NCBI GenBank assembly: GCA_902491535.1
Contig: CABUHS010000008.1
Coordinates: forward strand, 13,121-77,120
From: an uncultured Eubacteriales bacterium
Lineage (GTDB): Bacteria > Bacillota > Clostridia > Oscillospirales > CAG-272
Direction of reading: 5' to 3'
DNA: 64,000 nt
Shown: positions 1 to 7,729 of the stretch, piece by piece
How positions within the stretch are numbered: position 1 is the first letter of the stretch
How the letters are laid out: each line of letters starts with the position of its first letter
Translations under genes and position numbers: made by a program
Notes under the pieces: generated by a model
The model's input: only the letters and a program-made list of their open reading frames with translations
Databases searched by the model: none
What the model was told of the DNA's origin: nothing

Positions 1-1124
1 CTTGAAAATCCTGCCGTTACGAGTTCGTCGCAGGACAGTTCAAGCTCTGCTATACACCGCGAAGCCGCCGCGCGTACCGCGGGATTGTACCAGTGCATAG
101 ACTGGGCGATCAGACAGAGAAGCTGAGTGCGCAGATCGCCCCTTTTGAAGTGGGTAAGCTCATGTGCGAGTACGGCGCGCAGACCTGCTTCATTTCCTTT
201 TATAAGAAGATCAAGCTCGGGCAAAAGTACCGTCGGGCGGAGGAATCCGCAGAGCATAGCACCCTGAGTTTTCGGCGCGAACATGAGGCGCGGAGCCTTA
301 TCCTCGGGGATATCAAGCTCGCGGCATACCGAGAGGTAAACACGCTTAGTCTCGCCGTCGGCAGGACGGATAATGCCGAGTCTTTCCATGCGTCTGAGCC
401 GTCTGATATAAAAGCGGTATACCGCTATGCGCGAAAGCAGTACGGTTACCGAAACCGTTACGATTATGACCGCGGTCAGAACTATTGCGAGTTTCCCGAC
501 GGTATTGGCAGTGACGTTTCTTCCGATATCTCCGGCGCGTTTGCCTGCGCTCAGAACCGCTTCGGCGCTGTTTTGCAGCATGGCCTGAAATCTTATGCTT
601 TTTATCTCCGACGCCGGGGCATCAGATGAGGGGTTTTGGGTGCCGTCCTGTACGGACGGTCTTTGTGATATCTGACCGGTCTGCACAGAGGAGGGAAGAT
701 TTCCTGACGTATGGTTTTCCTGCGGCTCGCCTGAGGTCTGATCTGACGCTGTCCCGCTGTGCGCAGGATCTGTCTGCGTACCCGCAAAGTTGTTTTCTGA
801 GTTGTTTCCCGGATCGTTTTCCGAGCTGTTTTCCGATCTGTTAACTGAGGATATTACCATGTCCGGCCGGATGATATCAGCGACCGAATCCGCCGCTCTG
901 CCGATCTGCGGTGCTGAAAATACTGCGAGCGCCAGAGGAGCGCACAGCGATATTATCGCGATCTTCCACACTGTAAAACGGCTTTTTGCAGTGAATTTTA
1001 AGTTCATTTTGCGGCGCATGACAAGAAGCACCGCTATGATAGCTGTCATTGCGAGCATCTGCGCGCCTTCGGCGATCAGTGCCGCCGTCAGCTTTTCGGT
1101 GAGGCTGTCTGTAAATCCTGTCAT
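1..1124 (-). CDS. BlaR1/MecR1-type M56 zinc metallopeptidase sensor, partial
   Basis: An open frame on the minus strand starts at ATG 1124, with GGAG at 1131-1134, and runs 374 codons off the window start without a stop. The N terminus has two hydrophobic segments (about residues 18-40 and 52-70), then a Ser/Gln/Asn-rich low-complexity linker (about 85-165), then a further membrane segment. An HELTH zinc-binding motif lies at residues 321-325, followed about 40 residues later by an ELSCDE segment that fits the third metal-ligand region. This is the M56 (BlaR1) architecture: a membrane receptor whose cytosolic-loop protease is triggered by an external ligand and relieves repression by BlaI. 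The BlaI-like gene lies 252 bp upstream on the same strand. The sensor domain is outside the window, so the ligand, beta-lactam or other, cannot be stated. Confidence 0.85.
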   Translation of the reverse strand, partial: MTGFTDSLTEKLTAALIAEGAQMLAMTAIIAVLLVMRRKMNLKFTAKSRFTVWKIAIISLCAPLALAVFSAPQIGRAADSVADIIRPDMVISSVNRSENSSENDPGNNSENNFAGTQTDPAHSGTASDQTSGEPQENHTSGNLPSSVQTGQISQRPSVQDGTQNPSSDAPASEIKSIRFQAMLQNSAEAVLSAGKRAGDIGRNVTANTVGKLAIVLTAVIIVTVSVTVLLSRIAVYRFYIRRLRRMERLGIIRPADGETKRVYLSVCRELDIPEDKAPRLMFAPKTQGAMLCGFLRPTVLLPELDLLIKGNEAGLRAVLAHELTHFKRGDLRTQLLCLIAQSMHWYNPAVRAAASRCIAELELSCDELVTAGFS

Positions 1125-1376
1125 AATAATCTCCGTTCAGCCACTCTCTAGCGGCTTTGATATTTTGATATCGTATAATATGAGATCCGTATTGTTCGAA
1201 AAGACGGAATATTCCCGTCTGCATTGCCGCGATGCAGTGCAATACCTCCGTGCGTCACATGTGCCTTTCCGGTTCATGCGGTATTGCGGATCGCTTTCCG
1301 TCTGCATGGCAGCATCGGAAGCGTAATATCAGAGGTTGTGCGGCGCATCTGTGCATGCCGCGGAGTCGGTGCGGAA

Positions 1377-1796
1377 TCAGTTTCCGCCCTTAAGCTCGCT
1401 GCGCTTGCGCTCGATGATCTGATCAAGCTCGTCGATGTCCTCGCTCGTGAGAGTATCTGAATCAATGAGCGAGGCGATCATCATCCGCAGCGAGCCTCCG
1501 GTGCGGCTCGCAAGCGCGCGGGATTCCGCGTCTATATAGGTACGCTCGTTGATAACAGGTGAATACAGGAAGCTGTATCCGCTTTTATCGGCTGATACGA
1601 ATCCGCCTTCCTCGAGTCTCTTGAGCAGCACATGAGCGGTCTGAGTCTTCCAGCTCCGCGTGGCGGAGAGCTTCTCGACGATCTCCGATACCTTCAGCGG
1701 CTCGCCTGCGTTCCAAAGAACACGCATGATGTCCAGCTCCGCATCTGCAAGTCTGTCAAATCCCATTCCCGAAAAATTGTTTTTCTTTTGTCTCAT
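1377..1796 (-). CDS. blaI: BlaI/MecI-family transcriptional repressor
   Basis: A 139-residue winged-helix protein of usual family length. The N terminus (about residues 14-80) holds the DNA-binding domain, including LADAELDIMRVLWNAGEPLK, which is typical of Penicillinase_R proteins. The C terminus is the dimerisation region that the partner protease would cut or inactivate. The start at 1796 has an AAGG-type ribosome site about 10 nt upstream. It is transcribed toward the M56 gene at 1-1124. Three GACA-N3-TGTC palindromes sit over its promoter (1842-1924), so autorepression is likely. A 252-bp spacer separates it from the M56 gene; I see no gene in it. Confidence 0.92.
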   Translation of the reverse strand: MRQKKNNFSGMGFDRLADAELDIMRVLWNAGEPLKVSEIVEKLSATRSWKTQTAHVLLKRLEEGGFVSADKSGYSFLYSPVINERTYIDAESRALASRTGGSLRMMIASLIDSDTLTSEDIDELDQIIERKRSELKGGN

Positions 1797-1841
1797 TGTA
1801 TATACCCTTATTTCCTTTGTCTGTTTTCACGTGAAATCATC

Positions 1842-1924
1842 GACAAATTGTCTTGGGCTTTGGCCTGAAGCTGTCAGACATTTTGTCTACGGTTACATTA
1901 TAGCAAACCTTAGACATTTTGTCA
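1842..1924. promoter_or_regulatory. Three BlaI-type operators
   Basis: Three copies of GACA-N3-TGTC have cores at 1842-1852, 1877-1887 and 1913-1923. Their centres are 35 and 36 bp apart, so they sit on roughly one DNA face after whole helical turns. One overlaps the -35 box, one the expected transcription start and one lies downstream of it. BlaI/MecI dimers bind short TACA/TGTA-type palindromes. The spelling here differs, and binding by the adjacent BlaI-like protein is inferred. Confidence 0.75.
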
Positions 1925-1925
1925 A
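1897..1925 (-). promoter_or_regulatory. blaI promoter
   Basis: On the minus strand there is an exact TTGACA (1920-1925), a 17-bp spacer and an exact TATAAT (1897-1902), about 100 bp upstream of blaI. The -35 box overlaps an operator palindrome. Confidence 0.85.
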
Positions 1926-2025
1926 CACTTTTTGCAAAAAAATAAATAAAAAATTTTTGAGGGTACGGAGTGGTATTTCGTGACGGTATATAGGCCATAA
2001 AATATAGTTTACAAAAATGCCACAA

Positions 2026-2057
2026 ATCATAAATTGACCAAACGGTCAATTTATGAT
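2026..2057. promoter_or_regulatory. TetR-type operator palindrome
   Basis: A 32-bp inverted repeat with perfect 14-bp arms (ATCATAAATTGACC and its complement) around a 4-bp centre AAAC. It ends 40 bp before the TetR-family gene and is the obvious candidate for autoregulation of the regulator-antiporter operon. Confidence 0.8.
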
Positions 2058-2096
2058 AATATAGCCGTACAGTGAAGTAATTACATGGGGGTATTT

Positions 2097-2708
2097 ATGA
2101 AACGAACCGAGAGGACAGAGCTTACGGTATCAAAAATACTGGAAGCGGCATTGGAGGAATTCGGTGCAAACGGTTATGCCGGAGGAACGGTCAACGGAAT
2201 TTGCAGAAGGGGAATCAATAAGGGGCTTATCTATCACAACTTTAAAGACAAAGACGAGCTTTATCTTGTATGCCTGGACGTCAGCTGCAAAAAACTGGTC
2301 AAACTTTTTGAAGAAAGCGGCTGTACCTTCGATCAGCTTCAATATATGAAGCTTCGTCTGCACTTTTTTACGGAATGCCCAAACGAAGCGCACATTTTCT
2401 TTGAAGCGATCTTGCAGCCGCAGGAAAAATTACTTGACAGGATACAACAGATATTACAGCCCTTTGAAGAGATCAACGAGAAATTTTACCGTTCCGTCAT
2501 TTCCGGGATCAAGCTGCGGGACGGAATTACGGAGGAGGATGCCGTCGATTATTTCCGCTTTATGCAGCGTATGTTCAACGGATATTTCAGCAGCTCGGCA
2601 TACAGATATATGTCACCTGACGAGCAGATCAGAGAACACGAAACGAATCTTTCAAAAATGCTTGACTTCATGCTGTACGGGATTGCCGAGGGAGGTATGA
2701 AAAAATGA
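2097..2708 (+). CDS. TetR/AcrR-family transcriptional regulator
   Basis: The N-terminal 50 residues form the TetR helix-turn-helix: the TVSKILEAALEEFGANGYAG segment, then KGLIYHNFKDKDELY, the classic recognition-helix tail. The C terminus (about residues 60-200) is a ligand-binding/dimerisation domain that I cannot assign to a ligand. The ATG at 2097 is preferred over the in-frame ATG at 2085 because GGGGG at 2087-2091 is then a ribosome site 5 nt upstream. The stop overlaps the ATG of the antiporter gene at 2705, so the two are co-transcribed. The 32-bp palindrome at 2026-2057 is the likely operator. Confidence 0.9.
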   Translation: MKRTERTELTVSKILEAALEEFGANGYAGGTVNGICRRGINKGLIYHNFKDKDELYLVCLDVSCKKLVKLFEESGCTFDQLQYMKLRLHFFTECPNEAHIFFEAILQPQEKLLDRIQQILQPFEEINEKFYRSVISGIKLRDGITEEDAVDYFRFMQRMFNGYFSSSAYRYMSPDEQIREHETNLSKMLDFMLYGIAEGGMKK

Positions 2709-3918
2709 TGCAGCTATTGAGATGGATCATAGTACTGGCGACGGCGGCACTTTTCGGGAAGCTGGTTTCAAAGCTCAGGATGCCGTCTATATTGGGATGG
2801 CTTGTTGTCGGTATGATCTTCGGACCGCATGCGCTCGGACTGATGCCGCAGTATGTCCTTGATGCAGAATGGTATAAGACTGTTATTATGTGGATGCAGT
2901 GCGCGTTCGGACTGATGCTCGGAACCGAGCTTGTGTGGAAAAAGCTCAAAAACTACGGTAAAGGTCTGATCGTCACTACCGTGACGCAGTCCATTGGGAC
3001 CTTTTTATTTGTAACTCTTGTATTTGCGGTCATATTTTTGTTTGCGGATATTCCGGTTTATCTCGCCTTTATTTTCGGAGGGATAGCACTGGCCACCGCT
3101 CCTGCGCCTGCACTGTCTATCGTGAATGAATTTCATGCACACGGCCCTGTAACGAATACCCTACTGCCGATGGCGGTGCTAGATGATGTGGTGGCTATCA
3201 TTGTTTTCTTCACGGTCAATTCCGCCATAGCCGGTTCCGTGTCGAGCGGCTCCGTTCCGCTGTACATGATCCCTGTAATGATTTTCCTGCCTGTCGTGAT
3301 CGGCGTTATTACAGGATTTCCTGCCGGATGGCTTTTGAAAAGGGCAAAGGGACGGGCTCAGACGCTGGCTGTTCTGTTTGTCGGCATCACGCTGACGGCC
3401 GGGATCGGTTGGGTTATGAATGTGAAGGTGTTGTCGGGTATTACACTGAACTATATGCTGATGGGCGTTTCTTTTTCCGTTGTATTTACAAACACGGTGG
3501 ATCAGGAGCGCCTGGAGGAAATAACACACTGTTTTCATCCGGTCCTCGCCGTCAGTCTGTGGCAGCTATCGTTGATCTCGGCGCTCCGCTTGATTATCAT
3601 CTGATCATGGGGGCGGGACTGTATACGTTTATATATATTGCGGCAAGAGGAGCAGGAAAATATTTCGGGGCAAGATTCGGCGCTAAAGCGATGAAAATGC
3701 CGGATACCGTGCAAAAATATCTCGGGCTTACGCTTCTTCCGCATTCCGGAGTTTCTCTTGTATTTACCGGAATTGCCTGTTCCACTCTGGCCTCAGAGCC
3801 GGAACTTGTCAGAATCATACAGGGAACGGTTGCCGCTGCGGCTGTGATTAATGAAATTATTGCTGTAATCGCTGCAAAAAAAGGTTTTGAATTGGCGGGC
3901 GAAATTGAGAAGGCTTGA
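2705..3918 (+). pseudogene. CPA2-type cation:proton antiporter, frameshifted
   Basis: Two overlapping frames encode one protein. The first (2705-3604) gives about 285 good residues with many membrane helices and the GIALATAPAPALSIVNEFHA segment typical of Na+/H+ exchanger-family (KefB-like) transporters. From about 3555 homology continues in another frame, from VDLGAPLDYHLIMGAGLYTF to the end at 3918. The shift is equivalent to loss of one base (or gain of two) near 3545-3575. No slippery heptamer is visible, so this is a true frameshift or a sequencing error. Translated without the shift it would be about 404 residues, a normal length. The start overlaps the tetR stop and GGAGG lies 10 nt upstream. 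Export of a cation or toxic solute under TetR control is an inference. Confidence 0.8.
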
Positions 3919-3950
3919 CCTGCGTGTTTAAATCTTTTCCTGTATATAGA

Positions 3951-3982
3951 ACAGCGTCGGGAAAACATTTTCCCGACGCTGT
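3951..3982. terminator. Hairpin terminator after antiporter
   Basis: A perfect 15-bp stem (ACAGCGTCGGGAAAA with its complement) and a 2-nt loop. The lower strand has an A/T-rich flank, but the downstream T run is short. It could serve both this operon and the converging pheA. Confidence 0.7.
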
Positions 3983-4190
3983 CATTTTCATATGTAAATT
4001 ATTTTCTTGCCGATTATTTCCGCCGCCGTATAGCAGATGTTATTTCCAACCTTGGACGGATAGCTTTCGGTATCCCGTCAAATGCTTTACGGGGAGTTGT
4101 TACTGATTTTCCGGAGCCTATGTGCTGAGTGTATATTTATCATACGTTTACCGTGCGCTGACCTTGCGGAGTGATCCTGCCGGAACCCAT

Positions 4191-5321
4191 TTATTTGCTC
4201 AGGTCTGTCACGCTGCAGTAGTGTCCGACGGTCTTGACGGTATCGCAGAAGCGTGAAAGCTCGGAGATCATCGCGCGTCCAGCGTCGCCTGTCTCGTCGC
4301 CCTCTATCTCGGCGAAGAAATAGTATTCCCACGCGGATTCCTTTCTCGGGCGGCTGCGCAGCGAACTCATCGAAAAGCCGTAGCTTCCGATTACCGATAT
4401 TGCCTTTGCGAGAGCGCCTGCGACGTTGCTTACCGTGAATATCAGTATGAAACGGTTGTCCTTTCCGCGCGCCGATGTATCCTCGGAGGGAGAGAATACC
4501 GCGAAGCGTGTCGTGTTGACCGAGCTTTCGTTGATATCGTGGTCGATAGCTTCAAGTCCGTATATCTCGGCGGTCTCCCTGCTTGCAATAGCCGCGGTAT
4601 GGATATCCGCGTTTTCGGCGACGAGCTTTGCCGCGTCTGCTGTGCTTGAGGCCTGAACGGTCTCGAAGCCGAAGCGTCTTATATAGTTATCGCACTGCAT
4701 CAGCGCCTGCGGATGGCTTACTACCTTGCGGATATCGTCGGCGGTAGCGCCCGGAACGCACAGCAGGCTGTGAGATACGCGCAGGGTGTACATTCCGCTT
4801 ACATGAAGGTTTCCGGTATACATCAGGTCTATGACCTGACCGACGTCGCCGGCGTAGCTGTTTTCGATCGGAAGCACCGCGCAGTCGCATTCGCCTGAGG
4901 TTACCGCGTCGTATGCCGCGATGAAGCCGGGGAAGCCTATCGCCTTTCCGTCCGGGAATATCCTGCGCGCGGCGATATTGGCATAAGCACCCTCGACTCC
5001 GCTGTAGGCGATGCGCATTCCTTTTGCGAGACGGTGTCTGTATCTGTCGGATATTCCGAGCATGCCGCGCATGAAGTTTATATAGTATGCGCGGAGCGAA
5101 TCGTCGGATATCAGTGCGGAGAGAGCTTCAAGCCTATCTGTGTCGCGCGCCGGATCGGAGGCAGGAAGCCCGTGCGACGCTCTGTACAGCTCCTCGTCGC
5201 GGACGGCGCGCATGCGCTCCTCGAACAGCTCTGCAATACGTCTGTCGGCGTGTGCGATCCTTGTATCTATCTCTTTCATGTCGGCTGTCGCCGCGTTTGT
5301 GCTTCGGTCGGTCGTTTCCAT
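4191..5321 (-). CDS. pheA: P-protein: chorismate-mutase-like domain plus prephenate dehydratase
   Basis: Cytosolic enzyme making phenylpyruvate from prephenate. Residues about 15-100 are an AroQ-type chorismate mutase fold, about 105-285 the prephenate dehydratase domain (AYSGVEGAYANIAA, then SVNTTRFAVFS with the catalytic Thr), and about 295-370 an ACT domain for Phe feedback. In the mutase domain the positions equivalent to E. coli R11, K39 and E52 read Asp, Arg and Asp, while R28, D48 and R51 are kept, so mutase activity is doubtful. The start at 5321 is chosen because GAAAGGA lies just upstream and the family begins there; a start at 5351 is possible. A leader peptide and attenuator (5367-5510) precede it. 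It is separate from the plus-strand aro operon. Confidence 0.93.
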   Translation of the reverse strand: METTDRSTNAATADMKEIDTRIAHADRRIAELFEERMRAVRDEELYRASHGLPASDPARDTDRLEALSALISDDSLRAYYINFMRGMLGISDRYRHRLAKGMRIAYSGVEGAYANIAARRIFPDGKAIGFPGFIAAYDAVTSGECDCAVLPIENSYAGDVGQVIDLMYTGNLHVSGMYTLRVSHSLLCVPGATADDIRKVVSHPQALMQCDNYIRRFGFETVQASSTADAAKLVAENADIHTAAIASRETAEIYGLEAIDHDINESSVNTTRFAVFSPSEDTSARGKDNRFILIFTVSNVAGALAKAISVIGSYGFSMSSLRSRPRKESAWEYYFFAEIEGDETGDAGRAMISELSRFCDTVKTVGHYCSVTDLSK

Positions 5322-5366
5322 TTTAATTTTCCTTTCGGTATATAGCTTCAACTTAAATCAGATAAT

Positions 5367-5405
5367 AAAAAAATCCGCCGCGCGCTTCTGTACGAAAAAC
5401 GGCGG
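5367..5405 (-). terminator. pheA attenuator terminator
   Basis: On the minus strand CCGCCG (5405-5400) pairs with CGGCGG (5380-5375), followed by ATTTTTTT (5374-5367). It stands between the leader peptide and pheA, so it decides read-through. Confidence 0.8.
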
Positions 5406-5465
5406 TGGATCCGATATTCTGCCGCGGCGCTCAGGCGCGCCGGCGGTTTATATCTTATCCATCGC
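5402..5465 (-). promoter_or_regulatory. pheA antiterminator pairing
   Basis: GCGATGGAT inside the leader ORF (5465-5457) is complementary to ATCCACCGC (5410-5402), which contains most of the terminator 5' arm. Eight of nine positions pair, with one A-C mismatch. A separate hairpin (CGGCGC/GCGCCG, 5425-5442) fills the loop. Antiterminator and terminator cannot coexist. Base pairing is seen in the sequence; function is inferred. Confidence 0.7.
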
Positions 5466-5510
5466 ATATATAAAGTTAAAAAATCGGTTCTGTTTTAAGC
5501 TGTAGAACAT
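5448..5510 (-). CDS. Phe/Tyr-rich leader peptide for pheA
   Basis: A 20-codon ORF with GGAG 9 nt upstream. Of its 20 residues, 4 are Phe (positions 2, 10, 11, 13) and 2 are Tyr (3, 15); it ends AMDKI. It lies between a consensus promoter (5558-5586) and an intrinsic terminator (5367-5405), the layout of the E. coli pheL attenuator. Ribosome stalling at the Phe codons 10-13 would leave the downstream GCGATGGAT segment free to form the antiterminator. In Firmicutes T-box leaders are the usual control for such genes; I saw no T-box here. Confidence 0.8.
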   Translation of the reverse strand: MFYSLKQNRFFNFIYAMDKI

Positions 5511-5557
5511 TTTTATTATCTCCGTTTTATGCCGCTCTGCCGCGGCTTATAAAAGTT

Positions 5558-5586
5558 ATTATACGCCGCCGGCGGCGGTTTGTCAA
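5558..5586 (-). promoter_or_regulatory. pheA promoter
   Basis: Exact TTGACA (5581-5586), 17-bp spacer and exact TATAAT (5558-5563) on the minus strand. The spacer contains the 14-bp palindrome CGCCGCC/GGCGGCG (5564-5577), which could be a repressor site or chance. Confidence 0.88.
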
Positions 5587-5628
5587 TCGTTTTTTCGGAT
5601 TTTTTAATTTAGAGTAAATTTTCAAAGT

Positions 5629-5660
5629 AAATGCAACAGTGCAATTTAGGAGTTGCATTT
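5629..5660. repeat. Inverted repeat between divergent promoters
   Basis: AAATGCAAC (5629-5637) and GTTGCATTT (5652-5660) flank 14 nt in the A/T-rich gap between the pheA and folT promoters. It may be a hairpin or protein site; no family recognised. Confidence 0.45.
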
Positions 5661-5710
5661 AGAGTGAGAATTTACGTTTTTTAATTTAGTCGGAAAAACT
5701 CGAAAGGCTG

Positions 5711-5739
5711 TTGACATGCATGGCTTTATTTGCTATAAT
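5711..5739 (+). promoter_or_regulatory. folT promoter
   Basis: Exact TTGACA (5711-5716), 17-bp spacer and exact TATAAT (5734-5739), about 40 bp before the THF riboswitch. Confidence 0.88.
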
Positions 5740-5780
5740 AAGAAACGTCCGGTCTGAGGATACAGAGTCCGGATAAATTT

Positions 5781-5885
5781 ACAGAGTAGAACGCGCGCGT
5801 AAAGTGCCGGGAGAACGGGGAGTTGTCTCTCGGACGAAAACACGGAGAGTTTCGCGGTTGCGGTGCGCGTTTCGCATCCCGCTGT
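5781..5885 (+). promoter_or_regulatory. THF (tetrahydrofolate) riboswitch
   Basis: The sequence carries the conserved pieces of the THF-I riboswitch in order: GAGTAGA, then GCGTAAAGTG, a variable stem, GCGGTTGCGG, GTTTCGCATCC and closing GCTGT that pairs with the opening ACAG. A terminator hairpin follows at 5907-5936 and the next gene is a folate transporter S component, the best-known target of this riboswitch. Folate excess would favour termination; the switching structure itself was not modelled. Confidence 0.85.
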
Positions 5886-5906
5886 CGCATAACTGAGATA
5901 TGTCCT

Positions 5907-5936
5907 GCCGACGGTGTTTTTGCGTCGGCCTTTTTT
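5907..5936 (+). terminator. Riboswitch-linked terminator
   Basis: GCCGAC (5907-5912) pairs with GTCGGC (5924-5929), followed by CTTTTTT. It lies directly after the THF aptamer. Confidence 0.82.
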
Positions 5937-6015
5937 ATTGGCGCGGCAATGCTAATGCTTTCGGGTACACACCCGATTTTGATCCTGCGGCGCGTCTGAG
6001 TTTTGCTGTTCAAGC

Positions 6016-6184
6016 GGCAAGCCTTGCGGCGTATCCGTCAGGAATTAAAGTATCCGGCGTTTGCCCTGAGATCGGCAAGCCCTGCGGCGTATCCGTCAGG
6101 AATTAAAGTATCCGGCGTTTGCCCTGAGATCGGCAAGCCCTGCGGCGTATCCGTCAGGAATTAAAGTATCCGGCTTTTACCCTG
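6016..6184 (+). repeat. 58-bp tandem repeat, about 2.9 copies
   Basis: Units at 6016-6073, 6074-6131 and 6132-6184 begin GGCAAGCCYTGCGGCGTATC and are almost identical. A degenerate fourth copy may follow to about 6225. They sit in the folT leader between the riboswitch terminator and the start codon. No ORF crosses them convincingly. Confidence 0.9.
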
Positions 6185-6264
6185 CAAACGATAGGCTTTG
6201 CGGTACACCCGTCGGGAATATTTATTTTAGTTATGCTTCTGCGGCATCGCAGAAAGGAAAAACA

Positions 6265-7656
6265 ATGAAAAAAAGAACAAACGAATCCGCCGGTCAGGCA
6301 CTCGGAACCGGAAGAACACGCGAACGCTCAAAGAGAATGCTCTATAAAATGACGCTAAGTGCGATTTTTATCGGACTTGCGGTAGTTGCAAAACTCTTCC
6401 TCTCGTTCAGGATCCCATTTCTGGGAGCAGACGGTATGCGCATCGGAATGTCGGGTGTATTTACCGCGTTTCCCGCTATACTTTGCGGTCCGGTGTACGG
6501 AGGTGTTGCGAGCGCGGCGTCCGATCTCATCGGATATCTGATAAAACCGGACGGAAGCTACATACCGTGGCTGACGCTGACAGCGTTTCTCGGAGGAGTC
6601 TTAAAGGGACTGATATGGCGGCTGTTTACACGCCGTCCCGGAGTAAAGGCGCGTGCGGCAGTGCTTGCGTCGATACTGCTTGTCGGAGCGTTCGGCACGG
6701 CGACGCATGTCAGCCTTGTGAGCGACGGCATTATGAGCGGTTTTACCGCTGTACAGACCCAAATCGGTACACGCGGAATGCTTGAAGCGCAGGATAAAAG
6801 TCCTCTGTCCGCGGCGGTCATATCTCTTGCAAAGTACAACAATGATGTATTTACGGTAGTGTCCGCCGACGATGCGGAGCGTATCGTGCTGCCGTCCGCG
6901 GCGGAGCTTGACGGAAGCAGCCGGCCTCTGACGAAGATAGGTAAGGGCGCGTTTGCGGACTGCGGCTCGCTTACAGAGCTTGTCATTCCCGCGTCGTACA
7001 AGACGGTAGCCGACGGTGCGCTTGACGGACTCGACGCCGAAAAGGTCACCGTTGTATGCAAGGGTGGCTCGGCGGCGGAAAAATTCGCGGAGGCAAACGG
7101 CTTTAAGTGCGTGCTTTCCGAGGATATACCCGAAACGGTGCTTTCGCTCGACAGTATAAAAAAGGACGGAGAGATATCGGTAAAGGGACTTTACTCTGAC
7201 GGATTTAAGGTTGACAGCAGCGACGCTTTCCGCAAGAATCTCTGTACATATATTTCGCTTGCAACTCTCGGTCTTGAGCTTGCCGCACTCATCGGTATAA
7301 TCTATTTTGCCGTTGATGTATCGGTCGGCAGATATGAGCGCCGCCATGCGGAGCGCATAAGCTCGGCGGAAGGCTCAGAGGAAAAGAAAAAGGGATTCAT
7401 CCGGGGGCATTTCAACCCGTATCTTGTCAAGATAATGCTTGCCACCGTCCTTTCGGGGATTATCGTGACGACGGTCAACACGAAGATATTGCAGATCGTT
7501 CTGGCGGTATATAACGGAAGAAGCTTCCTTATCCTCTGGATACCGCGTCTGCTTGAGGAGGTAGCGGTATGCACCGTTCAGTCCTTCCTCATTTCTCTGC
7601 TTTACGGAGTTTACATCAGTACGGTGGGCAAAAAGAGCGAAAAGCTGCTGAAATAA
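6265..7656 (+). CDS. folT: ECF folate transporter S component with LRR insertion
   Basis: The N-terminal ~150 residues are a FolT substrate-binding membrane protein: TM helices at about 26-46 and 55-90 with CGPVYGGVASAASDLIGYL, then further helices. The C terminus (about 375-460) carries the final FolT helices including a VNTKILQIVL...IPRLLEEV segment. Between them lies an insertion of about 170 residues. It contains a BspA-like LRR unit (ITKIGKGAFADCGSLTELVI-type, about residues 214-250) followed by the AAEKFAEANGFK motif that ends such LRR domains. Normal FolT is about 170-190 residues; this one is 463. The start follows AAAGGA at 6253-6258. The THF riboswitch upstream supports the folate assignment. 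The ATPase and T subunits are not in the window. Topology predicts the insert outside the cell or in a long loop. Confidence 0.85.
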   Translation: MKKRTNESAGQALGTGRTRERSKRMLYKMTLSAIFIGLAVVAKLFLSFRIPFLGADGMRIGMSGVFTAFPAILCGPVYGGVASAASDLIGYLIKPDGSYIPWLTLTAFLGGVLKGLIWRLFTRRPGVKARAAVLASILLVGAFGTATHVSLVSDGIMSGFTAVQTQIGTRGMLEAQDKSPLSAAVISLAKYNNDVFTVVSADDAERIVLPSAAELDGSSRPLTKIGKGAFADCGSLTELVIPASYKTVADGALDGLDAEKVTVVCKGGSAAEKFAEANGFKCVLSEDIPETVLSLDSIKKDGEISVKGLYSDGFKVDSSDAFRKNLCTYISLATLGLELAALIGIIYFAVDVSVGRYERRHAERISSAEGSEEKKKGFIRGHFNPYLVKIMLATVLSGIIVTTVNTKILQIVLAVYNGRSFLILWIPRLLEEVAVCTVQSFLISLLYGVYISTVGKKSEKLLK

Positions 7657-7729
7657 AAAGAAACCTACGAAAATTTTTCTGTAACGTTCGCTGCGCGGAT
7701 CGCGCATAAGCGGCAGAACGGAGGTCATT

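Noticed and set aside
3545..3604. Programmed frameshift in the antiporter
   Set aside because: No X-XXY-YYZ slippery heptamer or shift-prone stop context is visible around the frame change.
5340..5560. T-box riboswitch before pheA
   Set aside because: No AGGGTGGNACCGCG-type antiterminator bulge; a leader peptide explains the region better.
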